A DNA stretch of 64,000 nucleotides from Bradyrhizobium sp. 200 (GCF_023100945.1 NZ_CP064689.1:8228001-8292000); one strand, 5' to 3'; counted from the stretch's first letter, positions 44,844 through 54,438 are shown. Program-made: numbers and translations. Notes: generated by a model not told the origin, from the sequence alone.

Positions 44844-44928
44844 CCCGCTTTAAGAAAGTGTTCACCCTCTTTTGCCGGGGTCTGCAAAAGAACACCGTGA
44901 ACGCTCGTCGATTGGGTGGGCTTTATAC

Positions 44929-46545
44929 GTGCTGGCTGGTTTCGCGCGCCAATTCAATCCGTTTGCTTTGCCAAAGGCCGGATACCGGATCGGCCTGACG
45001 TCGCTATTGCTGCTCGCCGGCGCGGGCACGGTACATGATGCGACGGCGCTGAACGAAACCCGCACCCTCTCCTTCCACCACACCCATTCCGACGAAGACC
45101 TCACCGTCACCTTCAAACGCGACGGCCGCTACGACGAAGAAGCGCTGAAGAAGCTCAATCATTTCCTCCGCGACTGGCGCAGCCAGGACTCCACCACGAT
45201 GGATCGGCATCTGTTCGACATCCTCTGGGAAGTCTACCGCGACGTCGACGGAAAGAAGCCGATCCAGATCATCTCCGCCTACCGCTCGCCCGCCACCAAC
45301 TCCATGCTCCGCCGGCGCTCTTCCGGCGTGGCGCGCTTCAGCCAGCACATGCTCGGCCATGCCATGGACTTCTACATCCCGGACGTGCCGCTGGAGCAGA
45401 TCCGCGCCGCCGGGCTCCGCCTGCAGCGCGGCGGCGTCGGCTTCTACCCGACCTCGGGATCGCCCTTCGTCCATCTCGACACCGGCAGCGTTCGTCACTG
45501 GCCGCGCATGACCCACGATCAGCTCGCCAAGGTGTTCCCGGACGGACGCACCGTGCACCTGCCCTCCAATGGCGGTCCGCTGAAAGGCTATGAACTGGCC
45601 CGCGCCGACATCGAACGCCGCGGCAACGGCAGCGACGCCGCCACCGTCAAGATGCCGAACCTGTTCGCGGCCCTGTTCAGGGGCGGCAAGTCGACGGAAG
45701 AGGATGACGAGGCCGGCAACGCTCCCGTCAAGAACGAGAAGCCCGCACCGGCCAGCGTGGTGGCCGCGAAATCCGCCGACCTGGTCCCGACCCCGCGCGC
45801 AAAGCCGGTCGGTGCGACCATCCAGTTGGCCTCGGCCGACGCCCAGATCGTGTCGGCGCCCAAAGCCAGGCCCGAATCCAGGCCTGAGGCGAAACAGTTC
45901 GCGCAGGCTTCCGCCGACCAGGCCGAACAGGGGCCGCCGCAGACACCGGCCGATATCATCAATTCCCGTGGCTTCTGGGACGACGTGCCGACCGCGGCGA
46001 ATCAGGCTACGCCTGCGCAGGTCGCCGCCCTCCGAGCACGCCAGATGCTCGCCGCCGCCACCGATCCGCAGCCGACCGCCAGTGTGACCGACTCGTTCAA
46101 CAGGGCGATGGCTTATGCCCCGGCGGCCTCCTCGCCGGTCGATCGCGCCAACGTCGTCGCGGCCTCCGCGCCGGTGCCGCGCCCCGTCCGTCCGGCCCGC
46201 AACGCCGGAGCCGCCGCCGAAATCAATACCGTGGTCGCCAAGGGTGCGCAGGGTCAGGACAGCGTGGTTGCGACCTCGACCCGTCTCGCCGCCGCCCAGG
46301 GCAACAGTATCTGGATGCGGGTGGTGATGCTGGCGCCGAGCGCGAGCAATGCGATGTCGACGACCGTGCTCGGCGATACCGAGATGACCCAGATGCGCAG
46401 CCACTTCGTCAAGCCGCAGGCCGCGATCGCCATGACCTTCTCGGAAGATCCGATGATGGGCATGACCTGCGACCGCTTCACGGGATCGGCGACTGCACAA
46501 CTGCCGACGCAGTCGTTCGTGCTGCGCACCGCCGCGCTGCGCTAA
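44929..46545 (+). CDS. MepK-like murein endopeptidase (DUF882/M15 family)
   Basis: About 538 residues. A hydrophobic segment (GLTSLLLLAGAGTVHDATA) precedes the catalytic domain. The zinc motifs are RRSSGVARFSQHMLGHAMDF (H-x6-D type) and PFVHLDTGSVRHW. The long C-terminal half is Ala/Pro/Ser-rich and disordered-looking, absent from E. coli MepK. MepK cuts 3-3 cross-links; in E. coli ldtD and mepK are also neighbours. The GTG at 44929, after GGGTGGG, is preferred; a TTG at 44872 is in frame but lacks a ribosome-binding site. Confidence 0.85.
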   Translation: MLAGFARQFNPFALPKAGYRIGLTSLLLLAGAGTVHDATALNETRTLSFHHTHSDEDLTVTFKRDGRYDEEALKKLNHFLRDWRSQDSTTMDRHLFDILWEVYRDVDGKKPIQIISAYRSPATNSMLRRRSSGVARFSQHMLGHAMDFYIPDVPLEQIRAAGLRLQRGGVGFYPTSGSPFVHLDTGSVRHWPRMTHDQLAKVFPDGRTVHLPSNGGPLKGYELARADIERRGNGSDAATVKMPNLFAALFRGGKSTEEDDEAGNAPVKNEKPAPASVVAAKSADLVPTPRAKPVGATIQLASADAQIVSAPKARPESRPEAKQFAQASADQAEQGPPQTPADIINSRGFWDDVPTAANQATPAQVAALRARQMLAAATDPQPTASVTDSFNRAMAYAPAASSPVDRANVVAASAPVPRPVRPARNAGAAAEINTVVAKGAQGQDSVVATSTRLAAAQGNSIWMRVVMLAPSASNAMSTTVLGDTEMTQMRSHFVKPQAAIAMTFSEDPMMGMTCDRFTGSATAQLPTQSFVLRTAALR

Positions 46546-46555
46546 GGAGCGCCAG

Positions 46556-46650
46556 TCGTCATTGCCGGGCTTGACCCGGCAATCCATCTCCCTCGTATGA
46601 TTCTTTCCGAAGTTTGGATGGATACGCGGGTCAAGCCCGCGTATGACATC
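46556..46650. repeat. GTCATTGCCGGGCTTGACCC-type repeat
   Basis: CGTCATTGCCGGGCTTGACCCGGCAATCCATC is paired with GGATGGATACGCGGGTCAAGCCCGCGTATGAC-like sequence; each half is itself a hairpin (GCCGGGTCAAGCCCGGC type). It fills the gap between the convergent endopeptidase and gapR genes. Confidence 0.65.
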
Positions 46651-46658
46651 GAGACGCC

Positions 46659-46931
46659 TCACAGCATCCCCAGCGCCTGCATGTAGGTTTCCAAAATGGT
46701 CTCCTGCTCGGCGCGCTCATTGGCGTCCTGCTTGCGCATCCGCACGATGGTGCGCAGCGCCTTGGTGTCGAAGCCGTTGCCCTTGGCTTCGGCATAGACG
46801 TCGCGGATGTCGTCGGAGATCGTTTTCTTTTCTTCTTCCAGACGCTCGATGCGCTCGATGATGGCCTTGAGCTGGTCTTTGGCGAATTTTGTCGCTGGCT
46901 CGTCCTGGACGGCGGCGGCGGAGGTGGCCAT
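46659..46931 (-). CDS. gapR: GapR/DUF2312 nucleoid-associated protein
   Basis: 90 residues: [60 protein letters not shown]. This is the DUF2312 family; GapR of Caulobacter binds overtwisted AT-rich DNA and helps replication. AGGAGT lies 6 bases before the ATG. Confidence 0.93.
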   Translation of the reverse strand: MATSAAAVQDEPATKFAKDQLKAIIERIERLEEEKKTISDDIRDVYAEAKGNGFDTKALRTIVRMRKQDANERAEQETILETYMQALGML

Positions 46932-46973
46932 CGGGTACTCCTGAATGGAACTGAAAGTGGTGCTGAAAGATCA

Positions 46974-47005
46974 AGCGCCGCACGCGTTACCGCGCGGCGC
47001 TTTTT
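46974..47005 (+). terminator. plus-strand Rho-independent terminator upstream of gapR
   Basis: AGCGCCGC (46974-46981) pairs with GCGGCGCT (46994-47001), followed directly by TTTTT. Its orientation is opposite to gapR and it lies in the gapR leader region, so it would end a plus-strand transcript that is not otherwise annotated. Confidence 0.6.
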
Positions 47006-47088
47006 CGGGAGTGACCCTCAAGATTGGGGGGCCTTGCGTCAAGGAAACATCACGCTCATCCACAGCGCGCCCACAGGAGATGAGGATA

Positions 47089-47175
47089 CGTAGCCCGGCT
47101 GGAGCGCAGCGCAATCCGGCAAACTTTCGCGCGGCAGCACTGCCCCGGATTGCGCTGCGCTCCATCCGGGCTACG
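47089..47175. repeat. GTAGCCCGG-type long inverted repeat
   Basis: Roughly 30-base arms: CGTAGCCCGGCTGGAGCGCA through GCAATCCGG, and CCGGATTGCGCTGCGCTCCA through CCGGGCTACG, around a 27-base loop. It shares the GTAGCCCGG ends with the repeats at 4992-7915 but has a different core. It lies between the leftward DUF1244 and gapR genes. Confidence 0.8.
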
Positions 47176-47184
47176 AAGTAAAGG

Positions 47185-47487
<303 letters not shown>

Positions 47488-47715
47488 GGTCTTGGGTCCT
47501 GGTCTTGGGTCCTGCGTCACGGGTCCTGCGTCACACGGGGCGGAGCATATTGATATCAGGTGGGAATTGTCACAGATTTTGCCACATCTGCGCGCAAAAG
47601 TGGCTATCGCACGTGGAGTCCCGGTTTCCCATAGCGCGGGAAAGGCGTCCCCCGGCCGTTGACAGGTCCGGCCGGGTCACGCGAAATCGTCAATGATTTG
47701 ATATAGCTTCACTAC

Positions 47716-48297
47716 ATGACCGGAAAAGATTCTCGCCGCTTGTCCCCCCTCTCCGCTCGCATCACTGCCGGCCTGACGCCGATGCTCGCGTTGGCGGCCT
47801 GCCTGTGGAGCAGTCCGGCGGCGGCCGATTTCCGGCTCTGCAACAACACGTCCAGCCGGGTCGGCATCGCGCTCGGCTACAAGGATGCCGAAGGCTGGAC
47901 CACCGAAGGCTGGTGGAACGTGTCATCGCGGAGCTGCGAGACGCTGCTGCGCGGAACTCTTGTCGCGCGTTACTATTACATCTACGCGCTCGACTATGAC
48001 CGCGGCGGCGAATGGTCGGGGCAGGCCTTCATGTGTTCGCGTGACAAGGAATTCACCATCAAGGGTACCGAGAATTGCCTGGCGCGCGGCTACGACCGCA
48101 CCGGGTTCTTCGAGGTCGACACAGGCGAACAGCGAGCGTGGACCGTGCAACTGACCGAAGCCAACGAGCAGCCCGGGCAACGCGTGCCGGGAATTCCAGG
48201 AACAGTGGGGCCGGGCGGCCCCGGCGGGGTTCCGGGCCTGTCCAATCCGCCGAGCGGACCGGGTCTGCCGCCGCCAGCCGCGGCGCCCAAGCAATGA
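47716..48297 (+). CDS. DUF1036 family exported protein
   Basis: 193 residues. A signal peptide ends at about residue 37 (WSSPAAADF). The mature part has the DUF1036 pattern: FRLCNNTSSRVGIALGYKDA, GWWNVSSRSCETLLRG, YYYIYALDYDRGGEW, with conserved cysteines. The C-terminal 40 residues are Gly/Pro-rich and collagen-like (PGTVGPGGPGG). The stop overlaps the pyruvate kinase ATG (ATGA), an unusual tight link. Confidence 0.88.
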   Translation: MTGKDSRRLSPLSARITAGLTPMLALAACLWSSPAAADFRLCNNTSSRVGIALGYKDAEGWTTEGWWNVSSRSCETLLRGTLVARYYYIYALDYDRGGEWSGQAFMCSRDKEFTIKGTENCLARGYDRTGFFEVDTGEQRAWTVQLTEANEQPGQRVPGIPGTVGPGGPGGVPGLSNPPSGPGLPPPAAAPKQ

Positions 48298-49730
48298 GAC
48301 GGCTCCGTCGCATCAAGATTCTCGCAACCCTCGGCCCGGCATCGTCAGACAGCGCGATGATCCGGAAGCTGTTCGAGGCCGGTGCGGATGTGTTCCGCAT
48401 CAATATGAGCCACACCCCGCACGACAAGATGCGCGAGCTGGTCAACACCATCCGCAATGTCGAGAGTAGCTATGGCCGTCCGATCGGCATCCTCGTCGAC
48501 CTGCAGGGACCGAAGCTGCGGCTCGGCGCCTTCGCCGAAGGCTCGACCCAGCTCAAGAACGGCCAGAGCTTCGTGCTCGATTCCGACAAGGCGCCGGGCG
48601 ACAACAACCGCGTGCAGTTACCGCATCCGGAAATCCTCGCAGCCCTTCGGCCCGGCCATGCGCTATTGCTCGACGACGGCAAGGTGCGCCTGATCGCCGA
48701 GGAAACCTCGCCCGAGCGCGCGGTGACGCGGGTCGTGATCGGCGGCAAGATGTCCGACCGCAAGGGCGTCAGCCTGCCCGATACCGATCTTCCTGTTTCG
48801 GCGATGACGCCGAAGGACCGCGCCGACCTCGAAGCAGCCCTGGTGGCCGGGGTCGACTGGATCGCGCTCTCCTTCGTGCAGCGCGCCGAGGACGTTAACG
48901 AAGCCAAGCGCATGATCCGCGGCCGCGCCGCCGTGATGGCCAAGATCGAGAAGCCGCAGGCGATCGATCGTCTTGCCGAAATTATCGACGCGTCCGACGC
49001 GCTGATGGTGGCGCGCGGCGATCTCGGCGTCGAGCTGCCGCTGGAGCGGGTGCCGAGCCTGCAGAAGCAAATGACGCGGATGGCGCGCCGCGCCGGCAAG
49101 CCGGTGGTGATCGCCACCCAGATGCTGGAATCGATGATCCACGCCCCGGTGCCGACGCGCGCCGAAGTCTCCGACGTCGCGACCGCCGTCTATGAAGGCG
49201 CCGACGCCATCATGCTGTCGGCTGAATCGGCCGCCGGCAAATTCCCGGTCGAAGCGGTCTCGACCATGAACCGCATCGGCGAGGAAGTAGAGCGCGACCC
49301 GACCTATCGTTCGGTGCTGTCGGCGCAGCGGCCAGACCCCGAGAACACGGTCGGCGACGCCATCGCGGACGCCGCGCGGCAGATTGCCGAAACGCTGGAA
49401 TTGTCGGCGATCATCTGCTGGACTTCGTCGGGCTCAACCGGCATCCGCGTCGCACGCGAGCGGCCGAAACCGCCGGTGGTAGCGATCACGCCGAACCTTG
49501 CGACCGGCCGCAAATTGTCCGTCGTCTGGGGCGTGCATTGCGTTGTCGCGGAAGACGCCCACGACCAGGACGACATGGTCGATCGCGCCGGCTCGATTGC
49601 CTTTCGCGACGGCTTCGCCAAGGCCGGCCAGCGCGTGATCATCGTCGCCGGCGTGCCGCTCGGCATCCCCGGCACCACCAACATGGTGCGCATCGCCAAT
49701 GTCGTGCCGGAGGGCGAGGCGAAGAAGTAA
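48294..49730 (+). CDS. pyk: pyruvate kinase
   Basis: 478 residues. Canonical motifs: IKILATLGPASSDS at the N-terminus, AVMAKIEKPQAIDRLAEI (catalytic Lys), MVARGDLGVELPLE, and PTRAEVSDVATAVYEGADAI. The C-terminal regulatory domain is complete (VVAITPNLATGRKLSVVWGV). It converts phosphoenolpyruvate and ADP to pyruvate and ATP. The start is coupled to the DUF1036 gene. Confidence 0.96.
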   Translation: MRRLRRIKILATLGPASSDSAMIRKLFEAGADVFRINMSHTPHDKMRELVNTIRNVESSYGRPIGILVDLQGPKLRLGAFAEGSTQLKNGQSFVLDSDKAPGDNNRVQLPHPEILAALRPGHALLLDDGKVRLIAEETSPERAVTRVVIGGKMSDRKGVSLPDTDLPVSAMTPKDRADLEAALVAGVDWIALSFVQRAEDVNEAKRMIRGRAAVMAKIEKPQAIDRLAEIIDASDALMVARGDLGVELPLERVPSLQKQMTRMARRAGKPVVIATQMLESMIHAPVPTRAEVSDVATAVYEGADAIMLSAESAAGKFPVEAVSTMNRIGEEVERDPTYRSVLSAQRPDPENTVGDAIADAARQIAETLELSAIICWTSSGSTGIRVARERPKPPVVAITPNLATGRKLSVVWGVHCVVAEDAHDQDDMVDRAGSIAFRDGFAKAGQRVIIVAGVPLGIPGTTNMVRIANVVPEGEAKK

Positions 49731-49739
49731 TGGCGGCGA

Positions 49740-50165
49740 TTACTGCAGCGTCGCGTCCAGCGTGATTTTCGTATTCAGCAGTTTCGACACCGGGCAGCCG
49801 GCCTTGGCCTTGCCTGCGAGCTCCTCGAACGTCGCCTTGTCCGCGCCCGGGATCTTCGCATTCAGCGTCAGATGCACGGACGTGATCGCAAAACCATCGC
49901 CCTGCTTTTCCAGCGTCACGTCGGCTTTGGTCTCCATATGTTCGGCGGTGAGCTTGGCTTCGCCCAAAATCAGCGACAGCGCCATGGTGAAGCACGCGGC
50001 ATGCGCGGCGCCGATCAATTCTTCCGGATTGGAGCCGGGCTTGCCCTCGAAGCGGCTGGCAAAGCCGTAAGGGTAATCCGTCAGCGCGCCGCTCTTGGTC
50101 GAAATCGCTCCCTTGCCGTCCTTGATGCCGCCCTGCCATTTGGCAGATCCTGATGTCGTCGTCAT
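49740..50165 (-). CDS. OsmC/Ohr-family peroxiredoxin-like protein
   Basis: 141 residues. The two reactive cysteines are in AAHAACFTMALS and KAKAGCPVSKLL; PEELIGAAHA is the family signature. OsmC-type proteins reduce organic hydroperoxides. The ATG at 50165 begins the conserved region; an in-frame upstream start adds 21 residues not expected in the family. It ends 9 bases from the convergent pyk stop. Confidence 0.93.
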   Translation of the reverse strand: MTTTSGSAKWQGGIKDGKGAISTKSGALTDYPYGFASRFEGKPGSNPEELIGAAHAACFTMALSLILGEAKLTAEHMETKADVTLEKQGDGFAITSVHLTLNAKIPGADKATFEELAGKAKAGCPVSKLLNTKITLDATLQ

Positions 50166-50251
50166 CGCATGCTCCTGATCACGGATTGAACCGTCGATAA
50201 GCCGCAGCGTGGCAAATGGTTGCGACAAAGTCGTGTCGAGAGCGGCAGCGG

Positions 50252-50926
50252 CTAAGCGCCCACCAGCGCCTTCGCCGGCAGCACGGCCTGCACCACGAGG
50301 CCGCGGGCGCGTGCGTCCATCACGCCGACCGCGCGCAGTGCCAACAATGTCACCGTTTGCACGGCGTCGCGTAGCTTCGCGGAATCATCCAGGTTTTCGG
50401 GCGCCAGCGGTCCGACCAGCGATTCATGTAGCGCGCCGAGCAGCGCAGTGGCGGCAAGCGCCGTGTCCTGTGCCGGCAGATGGCCGGCACGCACTGCGGC
50501 ATCGATTCTGGCGGCAATCTCGCCGGAGATTTCGCGGCGGCTGGCGAGCCGCGACACCGAGACGTCGACATCGACAGGCTCGGCCAGAATGCCCCAGGCG
50601 AGCTTGCGCTGCGACAGCACATGCACGGCCACCGTGGTGACGGCGGCGGCGAGCGCCGAGGACGGCCCTGGAGCTGCATCCGCCGCGCGGCGGATCGCCG
50701 CCAGTTCGTCGCGCGATATCTCGGCAATCAGCTCGGAAATCAGCTCGGCCTTGGAGGGGAAGTAGCGGTAGACGGTACCGGCTGCGACATTGGCGCGGAC
50801 CGCAACCGGGGCGATCTGCACCGCCGCCATGCCACCCTCGGCCGCAGCGTCCCGCGCCGCCGCCAGGATGGCGCTACGCCGCGCCGCCAGCCGCTTTACG
50901 ACCTGATGGGTTCGCCGATAGACCAT
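50252..50926 (-). CDS. TetR-family transcriptional regulator
   Basis: 224 residues. The N-terminal helix-turn-helix reads VAVRANVAAGTVYRYFPSKA, then ELISELI. The C-terminal ligand-binding part is Ala-rich and helical, without recognisable specificity. It lies about 90 bases upstream of the OsmC gene on the same strand, so the OsmC gene may be a target. The ATG at 50926 is after GGAAAG. Confidence 0.87.
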   Translation of the reverse strand: MVYRRTHQVVKRLAARRSAILAAARDAAAEGGMAAVQIAPVAVRANVAAGTVYRYFPSKAELISELIAEISRDELAAIRRAADAAPGPSSALAAAVTTVAVHVLSQRKLAWGILAEPVDVDVSVSRLASRREISGEIAARIDAAVRAGHLPAQDTALAATALLGALHESLVGPLAPENLDDSAKLRDAVQTVTLLALRAVGVMDARARGLVVQAVLPAKALVGA

Positions 50927-51131
50927 GGCGCGTCTTTCCGTCCCCGGCGCGCCCTCGAGCCCAGCGGAGCCTGCCAGAACGCGCGCACCTTCAATGTCTT
51001 GAGCGACAAGCACACTTATCGCTTTGAAGAAGTGAACAACTATTCACGCCTGATGACAAGACAGTTTTGCAAAGCCATTCCCGGCCGGGCTTGCCGAAGC
51101 ATTAACAGGGTCTCAACGCTGCCCGGCTAGC

Positions 51132-52202
51132 ATGCCCCGGATGGGCAGCCTCAGACTATTCCTCGCACTCTGTGTCGCATTCGGCCATTTCGGGTTGCCG
51201 CTCGGCTTCCCGACCAGCGACATTGCGGTTCAGAGCTTTTTCGTCATCTCTGGCTTCTACATGGCGCTGGTCCTGAACGAAAAATACGGACCCGGCTCCT
51301 ATTGGCTGTTCATTTCGAACCGGCTGCTGAGGCTTTGGCCGACCTACCTCGTGATCCTGATTCCGTCTTTTGCGATCGCCAGCAACTGGTGGCCGGTCGC
51401 ATCGCTCGATCTCGCGAGCATTGCCTACTATTTCGTCTCGCAGATATTCGTCCTCGGACAGGAGACCTATTTCTACCTGTTCACCAGCGACGGCACGCTC
51501 GGCCTGACGCTGCATCCCGGCACCATGCCGAATCTCCTCTACAAGCTCGCGCCCGTTCCCCAGGCTTGGACGCTCGCGCTTGAATTCTATTTTTATCTGC
51601 TCGCGCCCTTTATCGTGCGACGGGGCCCTGCCTTCATCGGCGCGATCATTGCCGCAAGCCTGGCTCTGAGGATGACGTTACTTGTCCTCTTCGATCTCGG
51701 CGGAGACCCATGGAGTTCTCGCTTCTTCCCGTCCGAACTCGCGCTATTTCTGGCTGGTTCGCTGGGCTACTACGCCTATGCGCCGCGGAGCGACGTGCAG
51801 CGCAAGCAAATATACGTCATGTTATCGGCCGCGGCCGTTCCGTTGCTGGTCTGCCTGGCTGTCAGCCGATGGGACGGCGTTTCGCGGCTGGCTTCGCTGG
51901 CGCTTCTTGGCGCCGTGATCATGAGCGTCCCCTACCTTTTCAAGTTGACCCGAAATATGGCGTGGGATCGATATCTGGGTGAACTCTCGTACCCGCTCTA
52001 TATTTGCCATTTCCTGATTGGCTGGATGGTGGTGCCCGAGACCGTTTCAGGCGCATACATCTGCGCGCTTCTGTCGCTGGGCCTTGCCACGCAGCTTTAC
52101 CGGTGGGTCGAGCGTCCGATCGACAGGTGGCGGCAGAGCCGGTTTGAAAATGCGCCGCGTCCAATCGATGAAGGCGGCCTGATGCCGGCCATCTCGCGAT
52201 GA
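51132..52202 (+). CDS. acyltransferase 3 family membrane protein (OafA type)
   Basis: 356 residues with about ten helices: LRLFLALCVAFGHFGLPLGF is the family start with the conserved catalytic His in the first helix, then SFFVISGFYMALVLNEKYG, and a C-terminal ERPIDRW motif. Such proteins O-acetylate cell-surface sugars, lipids or glycans. The stop overlaps the next start in ATGA, coupling it to the esterase gene. Confidence 0.88.
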   Translation: MPRMGSLRLFLALCVAFGHFGLPLGFPTSDIAVQSFFVISGFYMALVLNEKYGPGSYWLFISNRLLRLWPTYLVILIPSFAIASNWWPVASLDLASIAYYFVSQIFVLGQETYFYLFTSDGTLGLTLHPGTMPNLLYKLAPVPQAWTLALEFYFYLLAPFIVRRGPAFIGAIIAASLALRMTLLVLFDLGGDPWSSRFFPSELALFLAGSLGYYAYAPRSDVQRKQIYVMLSAAAVPLLVCLAVSRWDGVSRLASLALLGAVIMSVPYLFKLTRNMAWDRYLGELSYPLYICHFLIGWMVVPETVSGAYICALLSLGLATQLYRWVERPIDRWRQSRFENAPRPIDEGGLMPAISR

Positions 52203-53056
52203 TCGAGCAAATCGCACGCTTTCGCGTTGTCCGGGAAAACATTCCACTGCGGCGCGGCCTCGCGTTCCTGATTGGTGGCCTGCTGATCGGCGGGATTGCC
52301 GCCAAGCTCTTGATGCGCGGCACCGGCCAGATCGATTTGGCCGATGTTCCGCTGCCATCGCGAATCGAACGTTCCTGTACTCCCGTGACCGGAAAAACGG
52401 CGATCATCGTCGTGCACGGCCAGAGCAATGCGGCCAATTACGGAACCACCCGGCACACCGCGCGCGAAGCCGTCGACAATTTCGATCCCGCTACCGGCAA
52501 ATGCTTCGTCGCGGCCGATCCCCTGCTCGGCGCCGATGGCATCGGCGGGAGCTTTGCAACGCGGCTCGGCGACATCCTGATCCAGGCCGGGCGCTACGAT
52601 CGTGTGATCATCGTACCTCTTGCCGTGGGCGGCGCCTCGATCTCCGTTCTGAATAACGAGGGAGCAGAACTTCTCACCAACGGCATCGCGAAGCTGAAGA
52701 CTGCCGGGCTGACGCCGACCCACATTCTGTTTCAGCAAGGCGAGAAGGATGCAATTCTGACGACGTCAGCCGAACAATATGTTTCGCTGTTGCATCAGCT
52801 CGTGAAGCGATTTCGTGCGGCCGGTTTCGACGCGCCCTTCTATCTCTCACGCAGCGCAAAATGCGACTACGTCGAGCCGAAGAACATGGCTGCGGTACGT
52901 GCCGGTCAACGCGCTGCGGTCGATGAAGCTCTGAACATCCGCCCGGGACCCGATACCGATACGATCGGAAATGACGGCCGCAATCCTGACGGCTGCCACA
53001 TGAACGAGGCCGGCACGCTTGCGAATGCCGCATTGTGGGCAGCGTTCATCAAATAG
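52199..53056 (+). CDS. SGNH/SASA-type carbohydrate esterase, membrane-anchored
   Basis: 285 residues. One membrane helix (about 24-40, AFLIGGLLIGGIAAKLL), then the SASA-type esterase (PF03629-like): the serine motif VHGQSNAANYG (about residue 79), a Gly block AVGGASISVLN, FQQGEKDA, and the catalytic Asp/His in DGCHMNEAG. It should remove O-acetyl groups from a glycan outside the cytoplasm. It is translationally coupled to the acyltransferase, so both may act on the same surface glycan. Confidence 0.8.
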   Translation: MIEQIARFRVVRENIPLRRGLAFLIGGLLIGGIAAKLLMRGTGQIDLADVPLPSRIERSCTPVTGKTAIIVVHGQSNAANYGTTRHTAREAVDNFDPATGKCFVAADPLLGADGIGGSFATRLGDILIQAGRYDRVIIVPLAVGGASISVLNNEGAELLTNGIAKLKTAGLTPTHILFQQGEKDAILTTSAEQYVSLLHQLVKRFRAAGFDAPFYLSRSAKCDYVEPKNMAAVRAGQRAAVDEALNIRPGPDTDTIGNDGRNPDGCHMNEAGTLANAALWAAFIK

Positions 53057-53104
53057 CGACTTCACGCCCTCGCGCAGGATATCGCCGCCATCGCCTCGCG
53101 CCGT

Positions 53105-54328
53105 TCAGGCCCCTGCGGCAACGAGTCGTGGTGCCGGCTCATGCCGCCACCACGATCCGGCGCGGCGCAGGATCAGCGCGGCCACGAGCAGCGTCGCGCC
53201 AAGGCCCGTCGGAATGCCGGTGAGCATGTAGCAGATGATAAGGGCGACGACGGCGCCGAGCGCCGGAAGCTCGTAGGCGCGAAAGCCGGTCTTCAGCCCG
53301 GCGCGGACCAGGAAGCCGATCGGGATCGCCAGCACCATCATGTCGTACATGAAGAGATAGGGCGTGGTCAGCAGCGTGCCGGCGGCAAGCGCTGCAGCTT
53401 TCATGGTATAGGGTAAGCGGCTTCGCCACATCAGCGCCAGCACCACGGCAACGGAGGCGGTGAGAACCCACTGGATCGCCCAACCGAGCGGCTCGCTGCC
53501 GCCGAAGTAACGCACCAGCGAGAAGATGCTTTGCAGCTTCCACCAGGTGGCCTTGCCTTCGGTCAGGAAGGCTTGCGAGAATTTCGGCATCCAGTGGAAG
53601 AACGCTAGCCAGCTCTCGAGGCCGAAGACGAGCCAGGAAGCTGTGGCCAGCACGACCGCCGTGACGCCCGCGCTGATAAACACCCGCCAATGCCCGGCCG
53701 CGATCAGCACGATCGGAAACAGCAGCCCGTATTGCGGCTTGTAGGTCAACAGCCCGAGGCAAATGCCGGCAAGGACCGGCCGGACCGGGATCAGGTAAAC
53801 CGCGCCGCCGATCAGCGCCGCCGTGAGGAAGCCGTTCTGCCCGACATAGGAATTGACGATCACGGTCGGAATAGCGAGCGCGAGCAGGAGACCAAAGTTC
53901 TGGCCAACGATCGCGCGCATGACAGCGAGATAGGGCAGCAGGCTGACATACACCCAGCCGGCATAGCCCACCGTAAAGGGCAACATCGCCAGCAGCGATG
54001 CAACGAACAGGAATGGCGGGGGATAGTGCCAGGCAAAATAGCCGACGAAATCCTGACCGAGCTTGGCGACCTCGATCTGCTTCTGGATGTCCCAATCATA
54101 AGCCTGCGCTGGTACGCCATCGAGCACCAGCCGGCCGGCGGCCCAGACGTTGATGAAGTCAGTCGGAATGCCCAGGCCCTTCGGATCGTAAATCCACCAG
54201 CTCGAGAAATAGGCCACCGGGCAAAGCGCCAAGTTGGCCAGCGCCAGCGCAAAGCACACCTTCACGAGCCACTCCGGAACGGAGGCTTGCTGGTGCGCGG
54301 TCCTGGGGGTGGAAACAGAGGCGGTCAT
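53105..54328 (-). CDS. GT87 (DUF2029) polyprenyl-phosphate-dependent glycosyltransferase-like membrane protein
   Basis: 407 residues with about ten helices. WIYDPKGLGIPTDFINVWAA carries the conserved acidic residue, and YAWHYPPPFLFV-like sequence (FAWHYPPPFLFVASLL) is typical of the family. GT87 members use polyprenyl-phosphate mannose or arabinose donors; the acceptor here is unknown. ATG at 54328 chosen over one 48 bases upstream. Convergent with the esterase gene. Confidence 0.85.
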   Translation of the reverse strand: MTASVSTPRTAHQQASVPEWLVKVCFALALANLALCPVAYFSSWWIYDPKGLGIPTDFINVWAAGRLVLDGVPAQAYDWDIQKQIEVAKLGQDFVGYFAWHYPPPFLFVASLLAMLPFTVGYAGWVYVSLLPYLAVMRAIVGQNFGLLLALAIPTVIVNSYVGQNGFLTAALIGGAVYLIPVRPVLAGICLGLLTYKPQYGLLFPIVLIAAGHWRVFISAGVTAVVLATASWLVFGLESWLAFFHWMPKFSQAFLTEGKATWWKLQSIFSLVRYFGGSEPLGWAIQWVLTASVAVVLALMWRSRLPYTMKAAALAAGTLLTTPYLFMYDMMVLAIPIGFLVRAGLKTGFRAYELPALGAVVALIICYMLTGIPTGLGATLLVAALILRRAGSWWRHEPAPRLVAAGA

Positions 54329-54438
54329 GCGCGGTCCTTGCCTGGGCGCGCCTTGTCCGAAAGCGCACACCCCCAAGCAATAGGCCGGACTGAATTGAGG
54401 AAATCTTAAGTTTTAGCGCGGCAACGGCGGTTTTTCCC

